Notes under the pieces: generated by a model | What the model was told of the DNA's origin: nothing | Seen by the model: only the letters and a program-made list of their open reading frames with translations | Databases searched by the model: none | Source: a virus | Direction: 5' to 3' (one strand) | DNA length: 55,507 bases | Virus record (IMG/VR): IMGVR_UViG_3300036398_002854 | Location: 1 to 55,507 of that record | Translations under genes and position numbers: made by a program | In this document: positions 39,665 to 48,704 of the stretch, one piece after another | How positions within the stretch are numbered: the stretch's first letter is position 1 | Layout of the letters: each line of letters opens with the position of its first letter

Positions 39665-42229
39665 ATGGCGTTCGATGGATATCGCATAACAGAATCGGAC
39701 GACCAACGTATCTCTGAAAGCGGCGATATCCGCATTACGGAACAGTTTGTCGAACCGACAATTGTTCTTGCTCCTTTCGCTGACTTTACCGTTGCGGCTT
39801 TTGCGCCCGCCGTAAATACCGGCAACTCTGTTTCTGTGCCTTCCGGGGCAGTTAGCGTAGCCGCCCAGCCTCCAAGCGTCGCTGCCGGTAAATCTATCAG
39901 TGTCAATGCAACGGATTTCTTCGTAGCTGCTTTTGCGCCAAATATTTCTGTTGGCAAGCGTATTGAAGTCAATCAGACAGATATCGCTATCGCACGTTTT
40001 GCTCCTGCCGTATTCAGCGGCAAGAGCATTTTTGTAAATCAAATTGATTTTTCGCTTAATTCTTTTGCACCTTCGATTTCTTCCGGTAAATCCGTTTCTG
40101 TTGGCGCCGTCGATACGTCTATTGCGCCTTTTGCCCCCGCCATAAACGCGGGCAAATCTGTTTCTGTCGGTTCAGTAGATACGTCCGTTGAAGCCAAAGA
40201 CCCGTTTGTTGCTTCCGGTAAATCTGTTCTTACCCCGGCAATCGACGATGCTCTGGCTGCTCAAGCCCCCGATGTTTTCAGTGGCAAGTCTATCTCCGTC
40301 GGCAGCGTCGCGTTTGCAGTCGCGGCGTTCGCGCCGAGCATAAACGCGGGCAAAGCGACTGTTGTTCCTGAGAAAAGTATTGCAGTCGCGGCATCTGCCC
40401 CAATCATTTCTACCGGCAAGCGTATTGCATCTCCTTTTGTAGATATTTCGGTATCCGCCAGAAACCCTGCGGTTATTGCTGGCACCGCGATCTACATCTC
40501 TAATTTTATCAATATTGTTGTCGGCCAAAATGCGCCCGCACTTGCTACTGGCAAGACTGTTTTGGTTCCGGCAAAAGACACGTCTCTGACACCTTTTGCC
40601 CCCGGCGTCTCTCTTGGTAAAATTATTTCTGTTGGCGCCGTAGATACTTCGATTGCTGAACAGGCGCCGACTATTTCGGTTGGTAAGACCGTATTCGTCG
40701 GGTCGGTGGGGGTTTCTGTTGCACCAGTCGCGCCAGAAGTAAGAAGCGGCAAAAGCATTCAAATTGGTGCTTCCGGTATTGGTTTCGCTGCTGAGCCTCC
40801 TTTTATCGCCGTTGGTAAATCTATTATTGTTCCGCAGACAGATGTTGCGGTAGCTGCTTTCGCACCGCAAATTCTGTCTGGCAAGTCTATCGCTATCGGC
40901 ACGGTAGATACGTCGCTTCAGCCGCAGTCACCAAGCATAGCAAGCGGTAAAACGCTAGAAGTTGGTGCGCTCGATATTGCCCTATCTGCTTTTTCACCAG
41001 TAATATCTTCTGGCGCTAAAGTTGATATTCCAAGCAAAAATTTCGCGGTTGAGTTGTTCGTTCCTGATACCCAAACAGGCACAGGTATTTCTGTGCCTAG
41101 CAAAAACACATTTGTAAATGCTCTAGCCCCTGATATTCTGACCGGCGTTACGATTAATATTCCGCAATCCAATATTTCTATCAATGCCGTTGCTCCAAAA
41201 GCATCCACTGGGATTCTTGTAAGCATCCCTGAAGTCGATACTTCGCTCACTGCAAACACACCTGCGATTCTTATCGGCTATACGGTCTTAACTCCCTTCT
41301 CAAATTTCTCTGTTGCACGTTTCGCACCTGATATTTTTGCAGGCAAAACGGTTTCGCCACAAAATGTAGATACAGTTGTCACTGCCCCGCCGCCTTCGAT
41401 TTCGGCAGGCAAAACTGTTTTTGTGGGTAACGTAGACATAGACGTTGCCGCCGCTGCGCCATCTATCGTTGGTGGCGCCTCAGTATTCGCTCCAGTTGTA
41501 GACACTGTTGTTTCTGCCGAACCCCCATCCGTCTTTGCCGGTAAGTCGGTTGCCGTTGGCGCTTCAAATGTAGACCTTGCTCCACAAACCCCCTCTGTTT
41601 TTGCTGGCAAGACTGTTTTTGTTGGCAACGTAGATGCAGACTTTGCCGCCGCTGCGCCATCTGTCGTTGGTGGCATCTCTGTATTTGTGCCCAGCACAAA
41701 CACTGACGTAGCGTCTACCATACCCAGCATATCTACTGGTATTCTTAAAAATATTCCTGCTGCAAATATTGACCTTGTTGCGCTTACACCTTCAATCGTG
41801 TCTGGCAAAACAATCTTGCCAGAAACTGTTGTCATTTCTTTTGAAGGTAGGTCTCCCGCTATTTCTCTTGGCGGAGCAATTCAACCAGAAGCAAAGAACT
41901 TTGCTCTGTCCGCCTTGCCGCCCGTCATCAACACCGGCGTCGCACTCGCTATCAGCCCCGCCAATACCTCTTTCTCTGCCCTGATCCCGTCTATCCAAAC
42001 GGGTAAATCATTCGTTATTCCCGCCGTAGCCGTAAGCCTGTTCGCTCCAACACCAAAAGCGAGCATCAGCGCCACCGTTTTCGTGAACTTCTTCAATCTC
42101 AATCTGGCAAGTTTCGCGCCGTCTATCAGCGCGTTCCCAATGCCGCCCTCGAACCGCATCTACATCGTCCCCGCAGCACTTCGAGAATACGACGTATCCG
42201 CGTCAAACCGCGTCTATCTTGTTGAGTAG
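39665..42229 (+). CDS. Long repeat fibre protein (854 aa)
   Basis: After a short N-terminal SDDQRISESGDIRITEQ part that looks like a virion attachment peptide, the protein consists of about 35 imperfect repeats of roughly 22 residues with the consensus V-x-x-x-D-x-x-V-x-A-x-A-P-x-I-x-x-G-K-x-I. The regular valine/glycine spacing predicts a beta-helical or beta-prism shaft. The C-terminal 60 residues (SNRIYIVPAALREYDVSASN) are different and could be the tip. It would project from the tail or head as a side fibre. The repeats are diverged at DNA level, unlike the propeller blades. Confidence 0.8.
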   Translation: MAFDGYRITESDDQRISESGDIRITEQFVEPTIVLAPFADFTVAAFAPAVNTGNSVSVPSGAVSVAAQPPSVAAGKSISVNATDFFVAAFAPNISVGKRIEVNQTDIAIARFAPAVFSGKSIFVNQIDFSLNSFAPSISSGKSVSVGAVDTSIAPFAPAINAGKSVSVGSVDTSVEAKDPFVASGKSVLTPAIDDALAAQAPDVFSGKSISVGSVAFAVAAFAPSINAGKATVVPEKSIAVAASAPIISTGKRIASPFVDISVSARNPAVIAGTAIYISNFINIVVGQNAPALATGKTVLVPAKDTSLTPFAPGVSLGKIISVGAVDTSIAEQAPTISVGKTVFVGSVGVSVAPVAPEVRSGKSIQIGASGIGFAAEPPFIAVGKSIIVPQTDVAVAAFAPQILSGKSIAIGTVDTSLQPQSPSIASGKTLEVGALDIALSAFSPVISSGAKVDIPSKNFAVELFVPDTQTGTGISVPSKNTFVNALAPDILTGVTINIPQSNISINAVAPKASTGILVSIPEVDTSLTANTPAILIGYTVLTPFSNFSVARFAPDIFAGKTVSPQNVDTVVTAPPPSISAGKTVFVGNVDIDVAAAAPSIVGGASVFAPVVDTVVSAEPPSVFAGKSVAVGASNVDLAPQTPSVFAGKTVFVGNVDADFAAAAPSVVGGISVFVPSTNTDVASTIPSISTGILKNIPAANIDLVALTPSIVSGKTILPETVVISFEGRSPAISLGGAIQPEAKNFALSALPPVINTGVALAISPANTSFSALIPSIQTGKSFVIPAVAVSLFAPTPKASISATVFVNFFNLNLASFAPSISAFPMPPSNRIYIVPAALREYDVSASNRVYLVE

Positions 42230-42279
42230 CGGTTTTATCGGTATATTAAAAAAGTCTATTTCGTGCGGAGGCAACGCCC

Positions 42280-42582
42280 GTGCCAGAACTTTTGACACTT
42301 GAATCTCAGCATCCCTCGGATGACTTGGATCATGCTGTGCGGTTCAGCAATTGGTTGCCGACCGACGATACGATTTCTTCCTGTGCCGTGAGTGTTTCGT
42401 CAGGTATTACACTTGGTTCTTCAACCAAAGCACCCTTAATCGCAGGCTCGAACATAGTATTCTGGCTTTCTGGCGGAGAGCCTGGAAAGGAATACTATGT
42501 TCAAGTCACCGCGCAGACAGCACAAGGACGACGTAAAATCGTGGATGGGGCCATTCTTATTTTAGACCCCACGCCACTTTAA
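42280..42582 (+). CDS. Small Ig-like virion protein (100 aa)
   Basis: GTG start preceded by GGAGG. The protein has GSSTKAPLIAGSNIVFWLSG, then GKEYYVQVTAQTAQGRR, like a fibronectin/Ig-like beta sandwich fused to an N-terminal part. Similar small proteins close phage fibre operons. Its 3' end overlaps the convergent small gene at 42579-42743 by four bases. Confidence 0.65.
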   Translation: MPELLTLESQHPSDDLDHAVRFSNWLPTDDTISSCAVSVSSGITLGSSTKAPLIAGSNIVFWLSGGEPGKEYYVQVTAQTAQGRRKIVDGAILILDPTPL

Positions 42583-42743
42583 TAGCCGTTTTCGCCTTCT
42601 TTCCCATCCTCCATACCGGACTCATAAGCCTCCATGATCTTGCCATGAAAGAACATGGCAAGCTCAAGACGAGTCTCGTTACTGAGATTCGGGAAGTATT
42701 CTTTCAAGTCGAAATATAGGTCAGTTTGAGTGGGGATACTCAT
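42579..42743 (-). CDS. Small acidic protein after NrdA (54 aa)
   Basis: Start ATG 42743 overlaps the stop of NrdA as ATGA. The product is MSIPTQTDLYFDLKEYFPNL followed by a helix with RLELAMFFHGKIMEAYESGM and an acidic end. It matches neither NrdI nor NrdH. Coupling to NrdA suggests a linked role, but no function can be deduced. Confidence 0.65.
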   Translation of the reverse strand: MSIPTQTDLYFDLKEYFPNLSNETRLELAMFFHGKIMEAYESGMEDGKEGENGY

Positions 42744-44506
42744 TGGCACACCTCGCATTCCTCGCCGTTGTTAGGATTCTTGGCCTCGATCTTCTCACTG
42801 ACGACTTCGGCGCGCTGGATCGACAGAGAACGGCAGTAGTATAGCCCCTTCACGCCATCCTTCCAAGCCTTCATGTGGACTTGGTTCAGGTGCCGCTTCT
42901 CCACATCGGCTGGGAAGAACAGGTTCACGGATTGGCCTTGGTCGATGAAAGGCTGCCTGTCAGCGGCGTGGCGAATGACCCAATTCTGATTGATTTCGAT
43001 GGCCGTCTTGAACGTGTCCTTCTCCCAACCGGTCAGGAAATCCAAGTGCTGCACGCTGCCCTTGTTGGCAACAATGCTGTCCCACACTTCGCGCGTGTCC
43101 TGGCCGTAGGATTCGAGAACCTTGCGAAGATGGACGTTGCGGATGATGAAAGTGCCTGAGAGGGTCTTTTGGGCAAAGACGTTGGCAGACCATGGCTCAA
43201 TGCAAGGCGAAGCACCGCCGCAGATGATGGAGATTGACGCGGTAGGCGCGATAGCCGTCTTGTTGGAAAACCGCTTCTTCATATCGACTTCAGCCGCGTC
43301 AACGCACGGGCCACGTTCATCGGCAAGCACCGTATCCGCCGCCTCAACCTTCTCGTGGATATGCTTGAAAATCTTCTTGTTCCACGCGATTGCCGAAGGC
43401 GACTCAAAAGGCACGCCTTGGCTTTGCAGGAAGGAGTGGAACCCCATCACGCCGAGGCCAATAGACCGCTCCATCATGGCGCTGTAGATCGCGGCGGAGA
43501 TAGCATCCGGTGCGCGGTCGATGAAGTCCTGAAGCACGTTGTCTAACATCCGCATCACATCTTCGATGAAAAGCGGATCATCCTTCCACTCCATATATGT
43601 ATCGAGATTGAGTGAGGATAGGCAGCAGACAGCCGTGCGCTTCTTGTCATTGTAGTCATTGCCGGTGAACAGATAGATTTCCTGGCAGAGATTGGACGTG
43701 CTGACTTCAAGGCCGAGCAACTTGTGGTGTGCCGGGATGGCGCGGTTCACCGTATCCTCGAACATGATATACGGCTCGCCCATCTCCACGCGCGCCGTCA
43801 GGATGCGAACCCAAAGGCTCCGCGCGTCCACAGTCTTGATGACCGCGCCATCCTTGGGGCTGACAAGGTTCCATGGCTCTCCTGCCTCTACAGCCCGCAT
43901 GAACGCATCAGGAACCACGACAGAGTGGTGCAGGTTGAGGCAGCGGCGGTTCACGTCGCCGCCCGTAGGGCGACGGATTTCGATGAACTCCTCAATCTCG
44001 GGGTGACTGACATGAAGGTAGACCGCCGCAGAACCGCGCCGTAGGCTGCCCTGGCTGATCGCTAGGGTCTGGCTGTCCATGACCTTGAGGAAGGGCACGA
44101 TGCCGCTGCTCTCGCCGCGTGCGCCCACCTTTTCACCCACAGCACGCACGTTGCTCCAGTTGGTGCCGATGCCCCCACCGCCAGACGCCAGCCATACATT
44201 CTCATTCCAGGTGCCGACGATGCTTTCGAGATTGTCCTCAACCGTATTGAGGTAGCACGAAATTGGAAGGCCACGGTCGGTCCCGCCATTGGCAAGAACG
44301 GGGGTAGCGGGCATGAACCAAAGTCGGCTCATATAGTCATAAAGCCGCTGCGCGTGCGCGGGGTTATCGCCATACGCCGTTGCAACGCGGGCAAAGAGGC
44401 CCTGGTAGGTCTCGCCGGGGAGAAGATATCGGTCTGTCAGCGTTTGCTTGCCTGCTTCGGTCAGGAGCGCGTCGCGCGATGGGTCAGTGATAGGCTTGGC
44501 GCTCAT
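42740..44506 (-). CDS. nrdA: Ribonucleotide reductase class I alpha subunit without ATP cone (588 aa)
   Basis: Start is ATG 44506 with GGAAAG before it; a reading frame 49 codons longer has no ribosome site. It begins directly with the catalytic barrel: GLPISCYLNT gives the first active-site cysteine, STSNLCQEIYLFT the N-x-C-x-E triad, and CEVCQ at the C-terminus the redox pair. The regulatory N-terminal ATP-cone (about 90 residues in E. coli) is absent, so feedback by dATP may be lost, as in many phage enzymes. NrdB is encoded elsewhere (34429-36363). The product makes dNDPs or dNTPs for replication. Confidence 0.92.
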   Translation of the reverse strand: MSAKPITDPSRDALLTEAGKQTLTDRYLLPGETYQGLFARVATAYGDNPAHAQRLYDYMSRLWFMPATPVLANGGTDRGLPISCYLNTVEDNLESIVGTWNENVWLASGGGGIGTNWSNVRAVGEKVGARGESSGIVPFLKVMDSQTLAISQGSLRRGSAAVYLHVSHPEIEEFIEIRRPTGGDVNRRCLNLHHSVVVPDAFMRAVEAGEPWNLVSPKDGAVIKTVDARSLWVRILTARVEMGEPYIMFEDTVNRAIPAHHKLLGLEVSTSNLCQEIYLFTGNDYNDKKRTAVCCLSSLNLDTYMEWKDDPLFIEDVMRMLDNVLQDFIDRAPDAISAAIYSAMMERSIGLGVMGFHSFLQSQGVPFESPSAIAWNKKIFKHIHEKVEAADTVLADERGPCVDAAEVDMKKRFSNKTAIAPTASISIICGGASPCIEPWSANVFAQKTLSGTFIIRNVHLRKVLESYGQDTREVWDSIVANKGSVQHLDFLTGWEKDTFKTAIEINQNWVIRHAADRQPFIDQGQSVNLFFPADVEKRHLNQVHMKAWKDGVKGLYYCRSLSIQRAEVVSEKIEAKNPNNGEECEVCQ

Positions 44507-44547
44507 GGCGTCTTTCCTCGGAGTGATACAGGGAACCCCCTTTTTAA

Positions 44548-44566
44548 CCCGCGAGGGGTGCGCGGG
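44548..44566 (-). other. Leader hairpin before nrdA
   Basis: CCCGCG (44548-44553) and CGCGGG (44561-44566) form a 6 bp stem with a seven-base loop about 40 bases upstream of the nrdA start. On the minus strand it is followed by TTAAAAAG, so it is a weak terminator or a translational leader at best. Confidence 0.35.
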
Positions 44567-44582
44567 GAAAGGTCTTGACTTT

Positions 44583-44888
44583 TTAAGGCTGGTTGTAAAA
44601 TTCGCTTGCTTCGCCCTTCTTGATTTCTTCGACGTAGCGCGTCGCAGAATCAACGAGAGTCAGGGCGTAGGCATGGAACGCACGCTTGGTTTCTTCGGAA
44701 AGATTAGGGGCGTTTGCGGTGATGTTCTCTACCAATTCCGCACAATATTTCATGCCGTTGACATGGCCTTGCGCGTAAATCAGAGCAGACTCGGCAGCAA
44801 GAGAGGCGGATAGCGAAAGCCGGTCCATCAGACTAAGTTTGCCGAGAATGGGGTGTTCGGCAAACAGATTGGGCGCTTCTTCTTCCAT
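44583..44888 (-). CDS. Unknown helical protein (101 aa)
   Basis: The protein is all-helical: SLMDRLSLSASLAAESALIY, then NGMKYCAELVENITANAPNL and ETKRAFHAYALTLVDSATRY. No family recognised and no catalytic residues stand out. It lies two bases after KdsA and before NrdA in the leftward operon. Confidence 0.6.
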   Translation of the reverse strand: MEEEAPNLFAEHPILGKLSLMDRLSLSASLAAESALIYAQGHVNGMKYCAELVENITANAPNLSEETKRAFHAYALTLVDSATRYVEEIKKGEASEFYNQP

Positions 44889-44890
44889 TT

Positions 44891-45742
44891 TCAGTAAATC
44901 CCCATGTATTTGGGACTCTTAACAAGATCGTCCAGCGCCGTCAATCGCTTTATCAGTCCGTGCATCTTGTAAAGCGGCACCATGTTGGGGCCATCGGAAA
45001 AAGCCGCGTCGGGGTTGGGGTGCGTCTCGATGAACACCCCCGCCACTCGCATCGCCACCGCCGCCCTGGCAAGTGGCTCAACATACTCGCGCTGCCCGCC
45101 AGAAGCCGTCCCGTGGCCCCCGGGGATTTGGACGGAGTGTGTTGCATCGAAAATGACAGGGTGCCCTGTGCCCTTCATAATAGGCAGGCTACGCATGTCT
45201 ACGACAAGGTTGTTGTATCCAAACGACGTGCCGCGCTCAGTCAGCAGCACGTTCGGATTGCCGCTTCCCTCAATCTTGGCTGCCACATGCGCCATGTCCC
45301 AAGGCGCCATGAACTGCCCCTTCTTCACGTTCACGGGTAGCCACGTCTTTGCTGCGGCCACAAGAAGGTCGGTTTGGCGGCAAAGGAAGGCTGGGATTTG
45401 CAGCGCGTCTACCGCGCCTTCCAAGGCAAAGCAATGCTCGCGCTCGTGAACGTCCGTGATGACGGGAAGTTTGAAACGCTCACGCACTTCTTGGAAAATA
45501 GGAATAGCCGCCTTGAGGCCAACGCCACGGGGGCCATAAAGCGACGTGCGGTTGGCCTTGTCGAAGCTGGCCTTGAACACAAGGTCCACGTCGAGCTTAT
45601 GCGCCGTCTCGGCCAAGGACTGCGCGATTTCAAGCACCTGCTCACGACTCTCAATCTGGCAAGGGCCGCAGATGAAAGCGAGAGGAAGGGCGTTGGAAAA
45701 CGAGGCTTGGCCGATTTGGACGGTTTGCTGACGTGGTGCCAC
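44891..45742 (-). CDS. kdsA: 3-deoxy-8-phosphooctulonate synthase, KdsA (283 aa)
   Basis: Condenses phosphoenolpyruvate with arabinose-5-phosphate to Kdo-8-phosphate. Full length matches cellular KdsA. Visible signatures: LAFICGPCQIES, KASFDKANRTS, ITDVHE, PAFLCRQTDLL, NVKKGQFMAPWDM, RGTSFGYNNLVVDM and IFDATHSVQIPGG. The Cys28 in GPCQIES replaces the Asn26 of the E. coli enzyme, which classes it with metal-dependent KdsA; further ligands (His in DATH, Glu in FIETHPNPD, Asp in SDGPN) are present. GTG start after AAGGAAA. A KdsD-like enzyme for the preceding step is encoded at 54403-55038. Confidence 0.93.
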   Translation of the reverse strand: MAPRQQTVQIGQASFSNALPLAFICGPCQIESREQVLEIAQSLAETAHKLDVDLVFKASFDKANRTSLYGPRGVGLKAAIPIFQEVRERFKLPVITDVHEREHCFALEGAVDALQIPAFLCRQTDLLVAAAKTWLPVNVKKGQFMAPWDMAHVAAKIEGSGNPNVLLTERGTSFGYNNLVVDMRSLPIMKGTGHPVIFDATHSVQIPGGHGTASGGQREYVEPLARAAVAMRVAGVFIETHPNPDAAFSDGPNMVPLYKMHGLIKRLTALDDLVKSPKYMGIY

Positions 45743-45754
45743 GGGGGTTTCCTT

Positions 45755-47290
45755 CTACACGCGAATATGAAGCGTATCAGACGCACGGCTCACGGCTACA
45801 TAACTTGCCGCCTGCCGATCTTCATGGTCCCTGATCGTCTCAAGGTTAGGCCAATCCACGAACACATGCTTGTATGTCGAGCCTTGCGCCTTATGCGCCG
45901 TGCTGGCGTGTTCATACAAGAGGACAGCGAATTGCTGTCGAAAACCAAAATAGTCCCGCGCCCAAAGTAGGCCGCGCAGCGACGACCAATTCTCTTTAGC
46001 TGGGAAGAAAACCCCTTCATCGGTGGTGAAGTCAAATGAGCGCAAGAAGTATTTAGGGTTCTTCCCCACCGTCTTCAGCAGCCAATCAACCTCCTGCGGC
46101 TTGAAGAACTTCTGTATCTGCGCTTCGGTCACGCGGTTCTTGTGCGCTTCGTCTATGCCGCCGCGCTCAAAACGCTTCTGCAACTCCTTGTCGATCTTGG
46201 TCAACCTGTCAGCAAAGGCGCGAATATTGCCAAGCGCATCTTCAAGCGTAGGCTTCAAGTGGTTGACATACATATCGAACGTCATGCCTTTCGCCTCGAA
46301 ATCCAGATTGGTTTCCGGGTTATGGAGGTAAAGGTCATAGTAAGGCACTTTGCGCTCAGAGAACGGATGTGTGGCCTCTGACAGAAAACCCGCATCGCGC
46401 ACAATGAGTTGGCTGTTGTTGTCCGCCGCCTTGATGCTGGAGTAACTACCCGTCTTGCTGCCGCGTGCCCAAATGAAGAAAGGCGCTTCGGTCAGGATGA
46501 CGCTTTCCTTGGGCATGAAGTCTGGTGGGTCGTCGCCATACAAAGCACGGCGCTTCATCTTGTTCAATTCGCTGACGCGCTTGTTGGTGTAGGCGACGGC
46601 GACCGCGTTTTCGGTGGCGACGAAAGTCTGCTCGAACTTGTCGCTGGAGTGGTAGGCGAACACGGTGTTGTTGTCGATAGCGTCTAGGTCAATCTGTCCT
46701 GTGGTGCGAACTGCCTTGCTGACAGCCACGATGCCTTGGCTGCCGCTGCGCATCACTTCATTGAGTTTGAAGCGAACGGGTATCTTCTCCACCGCCTCCA
46801 TGATGGATGTGCCCTTCACGGGGCGAAGCTGGGCAAAGTCGCCTGTCAGGATCGCTTGCGCTTGCGAGGCTTCGACCGCACGCTTGATGGCGCGCATGTC
46901 GGCAACATCAACCATCGAGATTTCATCAACAACCAGAAGCGACCCTGGCTGAAGTGTATCTCCGCCACCTCGCTTCCATTGCGCTTGGCCTTCTTCATCA
47001 GGGTCGTCCGTGGTTGACGGCGCCTTGCCAATCAGGGCAGAGACCGTTGTGGCAGAGACGGAAATGCCGTAGCGGGCAAGGGACTTCACCAGCACCGACT
47101 TGGCCTTGTGCGTCGGGCAAGCAACCATGATGGCGCGCTTGCTCGGCTCAAGGGCCTTGATGACATGGGAGATGGTGAAGGTCTTGCCGCTGCCCGCAGG
47201 GCCAAGAAGGAGCGCGAACGTATGCTCTTTCTTGGTGGCAAACTCAACCAATCCGTCCGCAGCTTGCTGCTGTAATGTGTTGAGGGTCAT
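45755..47290 (-). CDS. Dda/RecD-like SF1 helicase (511 aa)
   Basis: A superfamily 1B 5'-3' helicase: Walker A LLGPAGSGKT near residue 30, ACPTHKAKSVL (motif Ia), Walker B VVDEISMVD, TGDFAQLRPVKGTS (motif III), STAHKAQGSTYKHVFVD and YVAVSRASDTLHIRV (motifs V-VI). Phage homologues of T4 Dda restart stalled forks and clear proteins from DNA. The start at 47290 lies 47 bases inside the upstream dCTP deaminase-like gene. Confidence 0.9.
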   Translation of the reverse strand: MTLNTLQQQAADGLVEFATKKEHTFALLLGPAGSGKTFTISHVIKALEPSKRAIMVACPTHKAKSVLVKSLARYGISVSATTVSALIGKAPSTTDDPDEEGQAQWKRGGGDTLQPGSLLVVDEISMVDVADMRAIKRAVEASQAQAILTGDFAQLRPVKGTSIMEAVEKIPVRFKLNEVMRSGSQGIVAVSKAVRTTGQIDLDAIDNNTVFAYHSSDKFEQTFVATENAVAVAYTNKRVSELNKMKRRALYGDDPPDFMPKESVILTEAPFFIWARGSKTGSYSSIKAADNNSQLIVRDAGFLSEATHPFSERKVPYYDLYLHNPETNLDFEAKGMTFDMYVNHLKPTLEDALGNIRAFADRLTKIDKELQKRFERGGIDEAHKNRVTEAQIQKFFKPQEVDWLLKTVGKNPKYFLRSFDFTTDEGVFFPAKENWSSLRGLLWARDYFGFRQQFAVLLYEHASTAHKAQGSTYKHVFVDWPNLETIRDHEDRQAASYVAVSRASDTLHIRV

Positions 47291-47756
47291 TTACGTTTGC
47301 ATAGCCTTCCGTGATCTTGGCGCGAACCGCTTCGTCGGGTTGGTCCTGATAGCGCCCACTATAGCCGCCTGTGGGGTTCTTGACAACGTGGAATACCACT
47401 TGGGCTATGGGTTGGCCCGCAAAGACGGTCAGAGGGTGATTTTGTTGGTTCTTCATTTCGATTGTTAAAAAGCCTTTCCACCCACTTTCGATAACCCCCA
47501 CCCCCACAAAAAGCCCCATGCGCGCGAGCGTGGACTTGTCGTGCAGAAAGCCGATCAGGTCATTCGGCACGTCAAAGTATTCGTAGGTGCTGGCGAGGGC
47601 AAATTCGCCTGGGAGCAGGGTGAGGCTTTGCTTGATGCGAACATCATACCCGCCCACGCTTGCGCCATAGGTCAGGCCCGTTGCCTCGTGGTAGGTGCGG
47701 GGCACGGCAGGGGAGAAGATTTTGCGCTCTAGGATTTCTTGGCCTGTGATGACCAT
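47244..47756 (-). CDS. dCTP deaminase / dUTPase family protein (170 aa)
   Basis: Motifs of the family are clear: LTYGASVGGYDVRIKQS, EYFDVPNDLIGFLHDKSTLA with RMGLFVGVGVI, ESGWKGFLTIEMKNQ with the catalytic-type glutamate, and FAGQPIAQVVFHV. Such enzymes deaminate dCTP or cleave dUTP, supplying dUMP for dTMP synthesis. AAAAGG precedes the start. The 3' end overlaps the helicase gene by 47 bases. Confidence 0.85.
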   Translation of the reverse strand: MVITGQEILERKIFSPAVPRTYHEATGLTYGASVGGYDVRIKQSLTLLPGEFALASTYEYFDVPNDLIGFLHDKSTLARMGLFVGVGVIESGWKGFLTIEMKNQQNHPLTVFAGQPIAQVVFHVVKNPTGGYSGRYQDQPDEAVRAKITEGYANVNDPQHITAASCGRIG

Positions 47757-47769
47757 AGGTTTTTGCCTT

Positions 47770-48240
47770 TTAGGGGAGGAGGATACTGCAAGCCATGTCA
47801 GCGGCAGTCTGTAGATCAGATGCTCGGAATGGGATAGCCTCGTCTAGCATGGCATGGTCGTAAATTTCACTGTCACCGAACTTGTAATACCCAATAACCG
47901 GAACACGGTGCGCGTATGCAAACGCAATTTCCATGACGGTGCCGATGGAGACATTTTGGCTGATAAGATTTGCGATAATCAGGTCTGCGGTGCGGCAGTC
48001 ATTGTAATCTCGTGCCATAATGGCCGCTGGCCTAGCAAGTGTGGAATACGCGCCATAGCCAAGTGTGCTTAGTGGGCCGTGATTCCTCAACACTTCCTTA
48101 CCCCGCAACGGGCTGTAACCTTTGATCCTGCCGTCACTCTTTTCGTCAAGGAGAGTGCTGATTTTCGTGCGCCACGCCTGCGCGTCGTCGTAAGTGAGAC
48201 CGCCGATAGGACCGGCGAGATAGACCTTCTTGTGCATCAT
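47770..48240 (-). CDS. Nucleoside 2-deoxyribosyltransferase-like protein (156 aa)
   Basis: The protein begins KKVYLAGPIGGLTYDDAQAW, then IMARDYNDCRTADLIIAN and SIGTVMEIAFAYAHRVPVIG, with the catalytic-type glutamate in VMEIAFAYA. This is the core of the nucleoside 2-deoxyribosyltransferase / DNPH1-like family, which exchanges or cleaves bases on deoxynucleosides or dNMPs. It probably serves salvage together with the neighbouring dCTP deaminase. AGGAG with a four-base spacer precedes ATG 48240. Confidence 0.85.
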   Translation of the reverse strand: MMHKKVYLAGPIGGLTYDDAQAWRTKISTLLDEKSDGRIKGYSPLRGKEVLRNHGPLSTLGYGAYSTLARPAAIMARDYNDCRTADLIIANLISQNVSIGTVMEIAFAYAHRVPVIGYYKFGDSEIYDHAMLDEAIPFRASDLQTAADMACSILLP

Positions 48241-48264
48241 TTTACTCCTTTAGATGGTTATTGT

Positions 48265-48663
48265 TTACTTGCCGTCAGCGCGCAGCCAATGGACCGTGCG
48301 GTCGTTGTCAATGATGCGGATGCCAAGACCCCATTGTGTGGCATACTTGAGTTCACCGTTCGTGACCAGCTTTTCCGCCAATTCGGCCACGGTGCAATCC
48401 TCATAATCGGGCTTGTCGCCCCACGCCGACGACCACCTATCACCGCAGCAGGGGCAGTCAGGCCCGTTATCTACACCGTTAAAATAGATGCCGTTCTTTA
48501 TGGCGATGCGGTCCGCTTGGCTCGCGGATGGGGCGCGAATGTAAGTTGAATAGCCCGCCTCCTCATCAAAACCGCCTCCTGAATTGTTCTGGCCGTAGCA
48601 CCACCAACCCATCTTCGGGGCGTCGGCCTTCAAAGCCTTCTCGGTCTCCAACTTCCACTTCAT
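48265..48663 (-). CDS. Conserved phage protein with CPCC zinc-like motif (132 aa)
   Basis: ATG 48663 is chosen by GAAAGGG upstream. The protein begins MKWKLETEKALKADAPKMGW and includes GPDCPCCGDRWS, a cysteine cluster of small metal-binding domains, and a WWCYGQNNSGGGFD segment. Similar proteins occur in T4-like and other large phages without known function. It is the first gene of the leftward nucleotide operon, starting next to a divergent promoter region. Confidence 0.7.
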   Translation of the reverse strand: MKWKLETEKALKADAPKMGWWCYGQNNSGGGFDEEAGYSTYIRAPSASQADRIAIKNGIYFNGVDNGPDCPCCGDRWSSAWGDKPDYEDCTVAELAEKLVTNGELKYATQWGLGIRIIDNDRTVHWLRADGK

Positions 48664-48685
48664 CGCTTTTGCCCTTTCGTTCTTC

Positions 48686-48704
48686 GCCCTTGACCCACAA
48701 GGGC
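48686..48704 (+). promoter_or_regulatory. Operator-like inverted repeat overlapping a candidate -35 box
   Basis: GCCCTTG (48686-48692) and CAAGGGC (48698-48704) form a perfect 7 bp inverted repeat with a five-base spacer. CTTGAC (48689-48694), the Alphaproteobacterial -35 form, lies inside it. It stands in the 95-base gap between divergent genes 48265-48663 and 48759-49202 and may control one or both. Confidence 0.45.

Noticed and set aside
40172-40870. Leftward asparagine/arginine-rich frame opposite the long fibre gene
   Set aside because: Low-complexity mirror of the repeat-rich fibre gene without ribosome site.
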